Made by a program: the position numbers and the translations under genes
Origin: Balanoglossus misakiensis
Taxonomy: Eukaryota; Hemichordata
Length of the DNA stretch: 64,000 bases
Direction of reading: 5' to 3'
NCBI GenBank assembly: GCA_040954595.2
Contig: CM082596.2
Span: 7,750,001 to 7,814,000, forward strand
Part shown: positions 62,201 to 64,000 of the stretch, piece by piece
Layout of the letters: every line of letters starts with the position of its first letter
Numbering within the stretch: the stretch's first letter is position 1
The notes under the pieces: generated by a model
Database searches by the model: none
The model's input: only the letters and a program-made list of their open reading frames with translations
What the model was told of the DNA's origin: nothing

Positions 62201-64000
62201 AACCGTAGTTGAAGTTCACACTTTCTATTATTTATGCATTCTCGACATCCTAGTACAGCATTTCAATGACAAGTGATAAATGAACCATGCTGAGGTGGAC
62301 ACTAAATGCAAAATGAGAAGTTAGCCATGTGAGTGGTTTTCTCAACTTTTACCAGAGCCAGTCATGGTTTTAACAACCTTCACACAAGCTTCAGTATCTC
62401 TCCCATTCAGACATTAGTAAACACCCTGAAATCTGTATTCTCCTAACACTTGGATAAATTACTCTGGCTGAACATGGGCATTCCCCAAACAGCTTGCAGT
62501 AGATACAGGCTATGTTTGTCGCAAACACAGGAATCTACTGCAAATTCTAATAATAATTAGTTCCACTGTATTTTGCAAATTGCTCAACTTCACTGATAAT
62601 ACTACAAATTGTATTTCACTAAGTCTATTCTAGTGTTCAGATTCAGCTCACACTCATGCACAATAATGTATTTTTTCAACCTCTTTCAGACCAAAGGAGT
62701 TGATTTGACGTGTGTACGCACTTGCGTCGTGGTCGCTGAGGAGAGACCACGTATTACTCTGAGTAACTCCTTCAGTAAATTGTTCCGACCGTTGGGTTTG
62801 TCGCCCAGGGCAGTCAGCACCTCTTTCGGATGTCGAGTCAATGTTGCTATATGCCTTCAAGTAAGTCGTCGGTCAATATTGTAAAAGTTAAATTGACGTA
62901 TTTCAGATATATGCTATGAATGTACATGTATTTCATGTATATGCCAACGTATTTCATATTTATGTTAAGGTGTTTTCAAAGATCCCTTGAAACAAGTCTG
63001 ACTTTTGTGAATATTTTATGTATCCATACAATATAATTATTTTAACCAATTCAGCGCCATGGTTTGGTCCAACTCCATTGTTTTTAACGCCAGTGCTGGA
63101 CCTCTGTACATGGACATGGGGGTGAAAGGGTTAATTGAGTTAAGTGACTCATCCCAGTGGCTGGTGTAGTAAAAGTTGGGAGTGTCTGATTAACAATTCA
63201 CCACTGGAGATTTAGGAGTGTCTGATTAGCAATTCACCATTGGAGATATGTAATCGCACTCTGCCAATCTTAGGCCTCATTGAGTCTTCTGTGCAGTTTC
63301 CCTTGGAAATTGTTATTTGCCCTTTTTCACCAGTGGCATATACTGTAAAACACTTATTTTCGCGAGCACTAAATTTACGCGAAATACGAGAGAGCCAAAA
63401 TAGAATGAAAATAAAAAGTCGCGTAATTTTTTTTTTGAAGATAACGATGCAGTGAATGAAATAAGAGAACACGAAAATTAATACTCGCGAAACAGTGGCC
63501 TCTCTCTATATTACGGAAAAATTTAACTCGCGAAAAATAAAGTGTTTTACAGTATCCTGTATTAATGGTTTGTGCGATGTTTTCAGGGTGCGTCAAGTCC
63601 CGATCCAACCATAGTGTACGTAGACACCCGAGCCTTGCGTAACGACAGAGTGACCTTAGTGGAGAAAGGAAGTCCCGGCAGTATATGCGTCATGGAATCG
63701 GGCAAGGTGAGATGGCATTCCCCTTCATTGAATTATCACTAACTCTTGTCTGTCAGTACATGTAAAACCATGGAAAAATGTGAAATTTCTGGACAACTTG
63801 TTGCCATCACCCTAAGACTTGGTTGTACCCAGTAAGGCAACTTAAAACACAGACATCAGTGGTTCTGTTAGATATTTCTCTTTGCGTACTTAGTACACAT
63901 TCAGAATTGCATAAGAAATGATTATCAACATACTTCGTCTTCTTTTCAGATTCTTCCCGGTGTGAAGGTAGTAATAGCAAATCCCGAGACAAAAGGACAA
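20184..64000 (+). CDS. DIP2: DIP2 homologue (disco-interacting protein 2), 35+ exons, 3' end beyond window
   Basis: Coding exons join in consistent phase to 1435 codons (1447 with the candidate cassette exon). The fold order is that of DIP2: a DMAP1-binding-type N-terminus (residues about 1-50), a Q-rich, basic and Ser/Pro-rich linker (about 50-380), a first fatty-acyl-AMP-ligase-like domain (about 383-1038) and a second (from about 1039, cut at 1435). DIP2 proteins are cytosolic; fungal and animal studies link them to diacylglycerol subspecies metabolism, and animal work links them to neuronal branching. The adenylation motifs are altered as is typical for the family: the A3-like loops read TTGKDGSVMG (569-578) and STTGMLAGIK (1212-1221), and the A7-like motif is RTGLLGF instead of RTGDLGF. 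Family length is about 1570 residues, so roughly 200 C-terminal residues are missing. Start chosen because it is the first ATG of the conserved N-terminus, with A at -3 and G at +4. The individual exons are listed separately. Confidence 0.95.
20780..20915. repeat. GGCCA-rich repeat fragment
   Basis: Repeated AGGCCA and GGGCCAGTGG words spaced through this stretch recall the widespread invertebrate repeat that reads 'gaggcc...tggcc'. Similar in style to 50297-50450 but not clearly the same element. Confidence 0.35.
23295..23468. repeat. fold-back element in intron 1
   Basis: The left arm ACCATTTGATTTCATGGGGG followed by AGGGGG is mirrored at the right by CCCCCTCCCCCCAAG then AAATCAAATGGT. The spacer is about 110 bp and AT-rich. 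Probably a MITE relic. Confidence 0.65.
29050..29250 (+). mobile_element. family B MITE copy 1
   Basis: Starts TACTGTAAAACGGGTTATTTTCGCG and carries the family order ATATCGAAAGAGGCAACTG, GCGAGGA, ATTTCACTAA, GCATCGTTATCTCCGAA and CTCTCGCGTATTTTGC. The right terminus is truncated to AAAATAACCCAGTATT. It ends 88 bp before exon 2. Confidence 0.85.
29339..29524 (+). CDS. DIP2: DIP2 exon 2, with poly-Q segment
   Basis: Residues 29-91, phase 1 at both ends. Begins GDITRKGYEKKKAKLLAPFF, the most conserved block of the DMAP1-binding segment. It then turns into a Gln, Lys and Pro-rich tract with CAA and CAG mixed, so not a pure repeat. Acceptor GCTGACAG; donor ACAG-GTAAGT. An earlier GT four bases upstream (AAAG-GTACAG) is a weaker donor and would leave phase 0. 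Confidence 0.93.
31828..32029 (-). mobile_element. family B MITE copy 2
   Basis: Starts TACTGTAAACACTTTATTTTCGCG and ends GTGTTTTACAGTA. The interior reads in the opposite order to copy 1 (ACGATGCAGTGAATGAAATAAG, then CCTCGCCTCTCTCGATATCGC). Confidence 0.88.
32543..32571 (+). repeat. CGTT microsatellite
   Basis: Six to seven CGTT units immediately before the acceptor of the candidate cassette exon, where they would act as its polypyrimidine tract. Confidence 0.8.
32580..32615 (+). CDS. DIP2: candidate DIP2 cassette exon (36 nt)
   Basis: Flanked by CCCCGCCAG and GTTAGT. Its phase (1 in, 1 out) fits between exons 2 and 3, adding 12 residues (EPNTTAMTSIKQ) with no stop. It falls in the poorly conserved linker, so homology cannot confirm it. 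It may be alternative or fortuitous. The joined protein is in frame with or without it. Confidence 0.45.
35235..35360. repeat. fold-back element in intron 2
   Basis: Arms of about 60 bp: AAAAACTTCCATCCC and AAAATGAATAA near the left are mirrored by TTATTCATTGTGGCGAG and GGGATGGAAGTTTT at the right, with a short central spacer at GAGACC. Confidence 0.7.
36034..36067. repeat. perfect 12-bp hairpin with A-rich loop
   Basis: CTGCGGGGAAGT and its exact complement ACTTCCCCGCAG are separated by ten bases, nine of them A. Stable as RNA in the intron 2 transcript. No known function. Confidence 0.7.
37406..37613 (+). mobile_element. family B MITE copy 3
   Basis: Both ends intact: TACTGTAAAACGGGTTATTTTCGCG and AAAATAACCTGTTTTACAGTA. 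Same internal order as copy 1. The best full-length + copy in the window. Confidence 0.9.
38581..38742 (+). repeat. family D repeat copy 1
   Basis: Shares about 160 bp with 46811-46972: GCCCTCTAAGC at the left, ACTCAACAAACTCACTGGTG, AAGGTATAG, GGAAATCCTCAAATTGACTC and CTTTTAAAAATTA at the right. No obvious terminal inverted repeats or coding frame. Origin unknown. Confidence 0.75.
42597..42719 (+). CDS. DIP2: DIP2 exon 3
   Basis: Residues 91-132, phase 1-1. Encodes PGGRVTPGNLHAPYH followed by a very basic stretch, HRRRKDRPSHR, ending DRFRS. GC-richer than its flanks. Acceptor CTTCTTCAG, donor GTAAGT. The DRFRSD junction with exon 4 matches the region before the conserved 'EAVREALARQK' block of DIP2. 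Confidence 0.9.
44354..44555 (+). mobile_element. family A MITE copy 3
   Basis: TTAA at both ends. The inverted repeats AAGGTATATGGTCACCT and AGGTGACGGTATACCTT are intact apart from single changes. It has the full set of internal blocks, including GCCAATCAC and GAGCGCCACCATATG. Confidence 0.9.
45126..45180. repeat. small inverted repeat
   Basis: GTACATGTACGTTTTGTAG and CTACAAAATGTACATGTACG face each other across about 15 bp. Confidence 0.55.
45455..45512. repeat. GACA microsatellite
   Basis: An imperfect array of GACA and CAGA units, for example ACAGACAGACAATC and GTAGACAGACAGACAGAG. Confidence 0.75.
46811..46972 (+). repeat. family D repeat copy 2
   Basis: The second copy of the 38581-38742 repeat in the same orientation. 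It ends about 70 bp before exon 4. Confidence 0.75.
47043..47165 (+). CDS. DIP2: DIP2 exon 4
   Basis: Residues 132-173, phase 1-1. Encodes DVREEAVREALARQKQMQ then VPMPSKRTSLMANST, the conserved helical plus Pro/Lys block of the DIP2 linker. Acceptor GTCTGTTTCAG, donor GTCTGT. Confidence 0.93.
47244..47538 (+). mobile_element. family E element copy 1
   Basis: About 295 bp, alignable base by base with the reverse complement of 55476-55772. The ends are inverted (TTAGCTCGTCTCACACGCATG and GCGCATGCGCGTGAGACGAG with TACGTGCTTTAA). The interior has AGAAGATGGCGGCGACC, a perfect YY1-type site with an ATG. The frame from this ATG (47348) runs MAATIICVGDREKTPAWVK and continues past the element. Confidence 0.82.
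47871..48062 (+). mobile_element. family A MITE copy 4, abutting exon 5
   Basis: The left end is degraded (TTATAGGTATACGGTCACC). The right end AGGTGACTGTATACCTTTAA is intact and lies 26 bp before exon 5. All internal blocks are present. Confidence 0.9.
48089..48388 (+). CDS. DIP2: DIP2 exon 5 (Ser/Pro linker)
   Basis: Residues 173-273, 300 nt, phase 1-1. The largest exon in the window. It begins ETSSDEDDSQSSGHP, an acidic casein-kinase-like serine block, then has runs of Ser, Pro, Arg and Asn and ends SNSSPAPSPS. This corresponds to the disordered serine-rich linker of DIP2. Acceptor CCCTTAACAG, donor GTAAGT. Confidence 0.93.
48795..48991 (+). repeat. diverged tandem duplication
   Basis: CACCAGCT-TAT-CAGC, CTAGTAGTGGGCCTC and GTTCA-AC-A-TGAGAAA occur twice about 110 bp apart. 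Family B copy 4 is inserted at the end of the second unit. Confidence 0.6.
48990..49160 (-). mobile_element. family B MITE copy 4, 24 bp before exon 6
   Basis: Starts TACTGTAAAACAGGTTATTTTCGCG and ends CGCGAAAATAACCCGTTTTACGGTA. The interior is in the reverse order (GATGCAGTTGGTGAAATAA, then CCTCGC and GTTGCCACT). Slightly shortened. Confidence 0.88.
49185..49319 (+). CDS. DIP2: DIP2 exon 6
   Basis: Residues 273-318, 135 nt, phase 1-1, so skipping it would keep the frame. Encodes RQLPEPQHPPPDVTTNTGG then ASSVRNRMPMDDEQGDA, part of the disordered linker. Acceptor TTTTGACAG, donor GTAAGT. It lies between two oppositely oriented family B copies. Confidence 0.9.
49378..49555 (+). mobile_element. 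family B MITE copy 5, 58 bp after exon 6
   Basis: Starts TACTGTATAACGGGTTATTTTC and ends AACTCCTTTTACAGTA. The interior ATATCGAAAGAGGCAACTG and GCATCGTTATCTCCGAAAAAC are in + order, opposite to copy 4. Confidence 0.87.
49729..49842 (+). CDS. DIP2: DIP2 exon 7
   Basis: Residues 318-356, phase 1-1. Encodes SKVSAKIQQLLNTLKRPKRK then PLKEFFVDEDEELE. The 'KIQQLLNTLKRPKR-PL-EFF-D' block is strongly conserved across DIP2 proteins and precedes the first adenylation domain. Acceptor TTTGTTTCAG, donor GTAAGT. Confidence 0.95.
50033..50112 (+). CDS. DIP2: DIP2 exon 8
   Basis: Residues 356-382, phase 1 to 0. Encodes IKANQIDPNAPKPEGN then TITPAVGEQLS, the family's 'DPNAP-PEG---TPV-GE-L' linker. Acceptor GCATTTTCAG, donor GTAAGT. 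Confidence 0.94.
50297..50450. repeat. 'TATAGTGGCC' repeat in intron 8
   Basis: GTTGAACCTGTCTATAGTGG near the left, TGGTCTTTATAGAGAGGTC in the middle and GGGGCCACTATATAGAGGT at the right form imperfect inverted and direct units. This style of repeat is common in marine invertebrate genomes. Confidence 0.55.
50496..50588 (+). mobile_element. family C mini-MITE copy 1
   Basis: About 92 bp between TTAA at both ends. Starts TTAACCCTCTCACCCCCAG and ends GGTGGTGAAAGGGTTAA. The interior has AGAGGTCCAAC, AAACAATGGATTTGGAC and AACCATGG. Confidence 0.85.
50712..50835 (+). CDS. DIP2: DIP2 exon 9, start of first adenylation-like domain
   Basis: Residues 383-424, phase 0 to 1. Encodes IPSGLPRNLEASVQRYG, SATYKAPAVTSLDGNGK and PTFTLTY, the entry strand region of FAAL-like domain 1. 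Donor GTAAGT. Confidence 0.95.
50885..51315. repeat. GACTGG/CCAGTC-rich element in intron 9
   Basis: CAGTGTACGAAAT at the left and ATTTCGAACACTG at the right are inverted ends of 12-13 bp. Between them are several ACTGGT and CAGTCC words facing both ways, including TAGGACTGGTAAAA and GGACTGGTAAGTTTTTGGC. The pattern suggests a non-autonomous element of about 430 bp. Confidence 0.55.
51384..51545. repeat. TG and AATG microsatellites
   Basis: A TG run at about 51390-51420 and an AATG array at about 51505-51535. Frames across them are low complexity. Confidence 0.8.
51751..51842 (+). CDS. DIP2: DIP2 exon 10
   Basis: Residues 424-454, phase 1 to 0. Encodes GKLLSRTQKIAYSLLNRIGN then EASLKPGDR, matching the conserved 'GKL-SRS-K-AY-LLN---K----LKPGDR' of DIP2. 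Acceptor CCCTTGACAG, donor GTGAGT. Confidence 0.95.
52180..52290 (+). CDS. DIP2: DIP2 exon 11
   Basis: Residues 455-491, phase 0-0. Encodes VALVFPNSDPIGFICAFYG then CLTAGVVPVPIEVPASRK, the core Rossmann-like segment (VALVYPN-type) of adenylate-forming enzymes. Acceptor TTTTTGTACAG, donor GTAAGG. Confidence 0.96.
52416..52556. repeat. GGAT/AATG microsatellite in intron 11
   Basis: Imperfect GATG, AATG and GGAT tetranucleotide arrays. Confidence 0.88.
52687..52810 (+). CDS. DIP2: DIP2 exon 12
   Basis: Residues 492-533, phase 0 to 1. Encodes DAGSQQIGFLLGNCSVTVAL then TSEACLKTLAKTQTGEVITFK. Acceptor GGCTTGCAG, donor GTAAAA. Confidence 0.95.
53077..53180 (+). CDS. DIP2: DIP2 exon 13
   Basis: Residues 533-567, phase 1 to 0. 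Encodes GWPRLTWFITEHLTKPPKDW then QPPPRLSEETPAYIE. Matches the invariant 'GWPRL-W--T--L-KPPKDW' of DIP2. Donor GTAAGT. Confidence 0.96.
53508..53675 (+). CDS. DIP2: DIP2 exon 14 (A3-like loop of domain 1)
   Basis: Residues 568-623, phase 0-0. Begins YTTGKDGSVMGVTVTRSAML, the altered counterpart of the adenylation A3 loop, then HCRTLTAACNYTEGE and NVLDFKRDVGMWHGILT. The glycine- and serine-rich signature of active ligases is only partly kept, as in other DIP2 proteins. Confidence 0.96.
53893..53986 (+). CDS. DIP2: DIP2 exon 15 with a GC donor
   Basis: Residues 624-655, phase 0 to 1. Encodes SVFNGMHVVFVPYSLMKINP then ASWLHMVTKFK. The donor is AAAG-GCAAGT: a GC instead of GT, with an otherwise perfect U1 match, and the phase to exon 16 is exact (K-A-S-V-A-V-V-K). 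Confidence 0.92.
54003..54150 (+). repeat. two-copy tandem repeat, period about 70
   Basis: TTTTTACTAATTTTTGTAAAA, AATGTGTCATAC and ACACAAAAA recur about 70 bp downstream with a few changes. Confidence 0.7.
54205..54324 (+). CDS. DIP2: DIP2 exon 16
   Basis: Residues 655-695, phase 1-1. Encodes ASVAVVKSRDMHWGLVAQKE then INLSSLRMLLVADGANP. Contains the conserved 'DGANPW' motif, completed by exon 17. Donor GTGAGT. Confidence 0.96.
54943..55154 (-). mobile_element. family B MITE copy 6
   Basis: TACTGTAGAACACTTTATTTTCGCG to AAGTGTTTTACAGTA, interior in reverse order, full length. It ends 57 bp before exon 17. Confidence 0.9.
55212..55326 (+). CDS. DIP2: DIP2 exon 17
   Basis: Residues 695-733, phase 1 to 2. 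Encodes WSLSSCDAFLNTFQSKGLKP then ETICPCAGSTEALTIAVRR. Matches 'SSCDAFL--F-S-GLKPE-ICPCA-S-EA-T-A-RR'. Donor GTCAGT. Confidence 0.96.
55476..55772 (-). mobile_element. family E element copy 2
   Basis: TTAA at both ends, with inverted TTAAAGCGCGTAGCATGCGC and GTGTGAGACAAGCTACGCGCTTTAA. On the minus strand it carries AGAAGATGGCGGCGACC and the frame MAATIICVGDREKTLAWVK, which small indels against copy 1 put into a different downstream frame. It lies 57 bp before exon 18. Confidence 0.87.
55830..55969 (+). CDS. DIP2: DIP2 exon 18
   Basis: Residues 733-780, phase 2 to 1. Encodes PGKLGNTATGRGVLSMSGLS then YGVVRVDTDDKLTSLTLQD and VGVVIPG. Donor GTAAGA. Confidence 0.95.
55984..56075 (-). mobile_element. 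family C mini-MITE copy 2
   Basis: Starts 14 bp after the donor of exon 18 with TTACCCTTTCATCACGATGG and ends GGGGGTGAAAGGGTTAA. Reverse orientation to copy 1. Its final TTAA (56072-56075) is also the first TTAA of family A copy 5. Confidence 0.82.
56072..56260 (-). mobile_element. family A MITE copy 5
   Basis: TTAA on both sides, blocks in reverse order (CCCATATATGGC, CATATGGTGGC, CGCGTGTGCCACCCAC, GTGATTGGC). The left inverted repeat is partly degraded. Confidence 0.88.
56470..56606 (+). CDS. DIP2: DIP2 exon 19
   Basis: Residues 780-825, phase 1 to 0. Encodes AIMAVIKIEGPPYLCKTDEV, GELCIHSGAIGSSYWGLPG and ISNAIFK. The 'GPP-LCKTDE-GE-C' motif is diagnostic of DIP2. Confidence 0.96.
56807..56887 (+). 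CDS. DIP2: DIP2 exon 20 (A7-like motif)
   Basis: Residues 826-852, phase 0-0. Encodes IQPLGTDGRTVSEHSF then VRTGLLGFLGP. The RTG-LGF motif corresponds to adenylation motif A7, but the usual ribose-binding aspartate is leucine, as in known DIP2 proteins. Donor GTAAGA. Confidence 0.95.
57276..57403 (+). CDS. DIP2: DIP2 exon 21 (A8-like hinge)
   Basis: Residues 853-895, phase 0 to 2. Encodes GGLVFVCGKTEGLMQVSGRR then HNTDDIIATVLAVEPMKFIY. 'SGRRHN-DDI' is the A8 hinge motif of adenylate-forming enzymes in its DIP2 form. Donor GTAACT. Confidence 0.96.
57537..57621 (+). mobile_element. family C mini-MITE copy 3
   Basis: TTAACCCCCGCTTCCCT to ATGGTTTAA with AGAGGTCC, AACAATGAATTTGGAC and AACCATGG inside. 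Missing a few bases of the left terminus. Confidence 0.75.
57814..57898 (+). CDS. DIP2: DIP2 exon 22
   Basis: Residues 895-923, phase 2 to 0. Encodes RIAVFSHKVLRDERVIVIAE then QRPDATEEE. The 'AEQRPDA-EE' motif is nearly invariant in DIP2. Donor GTGAGA. Confidence 0.96.
58109..58207 (+). CDS. DIP2: DIP2 exon 23
   Basis: Residues 924-956, phase 0-0. Encodes CFQWMSRVLQAIDSIHQVG then VYCLMLVPHNTLPK, virtually identical to vertebrate DIP2 in this block. Donor GTAACG. Confidence 0.97.
58532..58623 (+). CDS. DIP2: DIP2 exon 24
   Basis: Residues 957-987, phase 0 to 2. Encodes TPLGGIHINETRSKYLEGTL then HPTNVLMCPH. Donor GTAAGT. Confidence 0.96.
59020..59173 (+). CDS. DIP2: DIP2 exon 25
   Basis: Residues 987-1038, phase 2 to 0. 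Encodes TCVTNLPKPRIKPAEVGPAS, VLMGNLVSGSRIAGASGRE and IGLIDEDSDTARK. Joins the two adenylation-like domains. Acceptor GCTCCCTAG, donor GTAGGA. Confidence 0.95.
59515..59595 (+). CDS. DIP2: DIP2 exon 26, start of second adenylation-like domain
   Basis: Residues 1039-1065, phase 0-0. Encodes YQFLSEVLRWRAQTTPDHV then LFNLLNAK. The 'L-WRAQ-TPDH-LF-LLNAK' block opens FAAL-like domain 2. Donor GTAAGA. Confidence 0.96.
59901..59992 (+). mobile_element. family C mini-MITE copy 4
   Basis: TATAACCCTATCACCC to GGTGAAGTGGTTAA, with GGAGGTCCAACTTTG and AACCATGGTGG inside. The left TTAA is changed to ATAA. Confidence 0.78.
60040..60205 (+). CDS. DIP2: DIP2 exon 27
   Basis: Residues 1066-1121, phase 0 to 1. 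Encodes GNIGSALTCLQLHKKSERVA, AFLHDKVKVNTGDNVAMIYP and PGVELIVAFYACLYIG. 'GDNV-ML-YPPG-EL--AFYGCLY-G' is the core of domain 2. Donor GTGAGT. Confidence 0.96.
60460..60599 (+). CDS. DIP2: DIP2 exon 28
   Basis: Residues 1121-1167, phase 1 to 0. Encodes GAVPVAIRPPHGQNISTTLP, TVRMIVEVSKSRAVLSTSA and IIKLLKSK. Donor GTGGGT. Confidence 0.96.
60747..60908 (+). CDS. DIP2: DIP2 exon 29 (A3-like loop of domain 2)
   Basis: Residues 1168-1221, phase 0-0. Encodes EAAGAVDVKSWPPIVDTED, RAPTPEMLAYLDFSVSTTG and MLAGIK. The A3-like loop lacks the lysine-glycine end of active ligases, as in other DIP2 proteins. Donor GTGAGA. Confidence 0.97.
61318..61448 (+). CDS. DIP2: DIP2 exon 30
   Basis: Residues 1222-1265, phase 0 to 2. 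Encodes MSHASATALCRSQKLQCELY, PSRIVALCLDPYSGLGFVL and WVLSR. 'CLDPY-GLGF-LW' is conserved in DIP2. Donor GTAGGA. Confidence 0.96.
61642..61730. repeat. GA then CA microsatellite
   Basis: GAGAGA runs interrupted by GTTTGAGA, ending in a CA run at about 61712-61729. Confidence 0.9.
61783..61874 (+). CDS. DIP2: DIP2 exon 31
   Basis: Residues 1265-1296, phase 2 to 1. Encodes SVYSGHQSILIPPSEVEMNP then GLWLTSLSQFK. 'VYSGHQS-LIPP-E-E' matches the family. Donor GTCAGT. Confidence 0.96.
62115..62191 (+). CDS. DIP2: DIP2 exon 32
   Basis: Residues 1296-1321, phase 1 to 0. Encodes VRDTFCSYSVMELCTKGLG then TSTAHLK. 'RDTFCSYSVMELCTKGLG' is nearly invariant in DIP2. Donor GTAATT. Confidence 0.97.
62690..62860 (+). 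CDS. DIP2: DIP2 exon 33
   Basis: Residues 1322-1378, phase 0-0. Encodes TKGVDLTCVRTCVVVAEERP, RITLSNSFSKLFRPLGLSPR and AVSTSFGCRVNVAICLQ. Donor GTAAGT. Confidence 0.97.
63042..63134 (-). mobile_element. family C mini-MITE copy 5
   Basis: TTAA at both ends; reads CGCCATGGTTTGGTCCAAC then CATTGTTTTTAACG and ends GGGGGTGAAAGGGTTAA. Same orientation as copy 2. Confidence 0.82.
63179..63250 (+). repeat. two-unit tandem repeat, period 36
   Basis: GGAGTGTCTGATTA-CAATTCACCA-TGGAGAT occurs twice in a row with three differences. Confidence 0.85.
63341..63554 (-). mobile_element. family B MITE copy 7, 32 bp before exon 34
   Basis: TACTGTAAAACACTTATTTTCGCG to AAGTGTTTTACAGTA, interior in reverse order, full length, close to copies 2 and 6 in sequence. 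Confidence 0.9.
63587..63706 (+). CDS. DIP2: DIP2 exon 34
   Basis: Residues 1379-1418, phase 0-0. Encodes GASSPDPTIVYVDTRALRN then DRVTLVEKGSPGSICVMESG and K. Acceptor GATGTTTTCAG, donor GTGAGA. Confidence 0.96.
63950..64000 (+). CDS. DIP2: DIP2 exon 35 (partial, runs off window)
   Basis: Residues 1419-1435 and beyond. Encodes ILPGVKVVIANPETKGQ in frame to the last base. The C-terminal part of domain 2 (A7- to A10-like region) and the stop codon are outside the window. Confidence 0.95.
   Translation, partial: MLPGVKVVIANPETKGQ

Noticed and set aside
1-64000. CRISPR arrays, operons, tRNA or rRNA genes, viral insertions
   Set aside because: None seen. Tandem arrays present are microsatellites or two-unit duplications, and no B-box/T-loop consensus or rRNA core was found by eye.

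Overview
The window is animal nuclear DNA. It has one long intron-rich gene on the + strand, a U2 spliceosomal RNA gene upstream, and many short non-autonomous transposon copies. GT-AG introns, a metazoan-type U2 RNA, microsatellites and dense MITE-like repeats all indicate a metazoan. The encoded protein is close to vertebrate DIP2 but not vertebrate-like in its N-terminal linker, and the repeat style (frequent ACATGTA words, CGCGAAA-rich MITEs, TTAA-flanked MITEs) suggests a marine invertebrate. A lancelet or hemichordate is my best guess, but I cannot fix the phylum from sequence alone.

Layout. 1-18174: no protein gene that I can support, with several repeats, a 768-bp Harbinger-like element and microsatellites. 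18175-18362: U2 snRNA gene, + strand. 19980-20183: CpG-containing promoter and 5' leader of the main gene. 20184-64000: a DIP2 (disco-interacting protein 2) orthologue, with 35 confident coding exons and one candidate 36-nt cassette exon, running off the right edge. The first introns are large (9.1 kb, 13.1 kb and 4.3 kb). From 47 kb onward the exons are dense, with introns of about 0.2-2 kb. The joined coding phases are consistent across all 35 exons and give 1435 codons without a stop. The roughly 200 C-terminal residues expected for DIP2 lie beyond the window.

The predicted protein has an N-terminal DMAP1-binding-type segment (exons 1-2), a Q-rich then basic and Ser/Pro-rich linker (exons 2-8), a first fatty-acyl-AMP-ligase-like adenylation domain (exons 9-25) and a second one starting at exon 26 and cut by the window edge.

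The repeats form several families: A (about 190 bp, TTAA ends, five copies), B (about 200 bp, TACTGTAAAAC ends with CGCGAAA blocks, seven copies), C (about 90 bp, TTAA ends, five copies), D (about 160 bp, two copies), E (about 295 bp, TTAA ends, with a YY1-type ATGGCGGC block, two copies) and F (about 250-300 bp, two copies), plus fold-back elements. The most interesting local architecture is how often these sit directly beside DIP2 splice sites. Exon 6 in particular lies between two oppositely oriented B copies. I found no CRISPR array, operon or new defence-like system.
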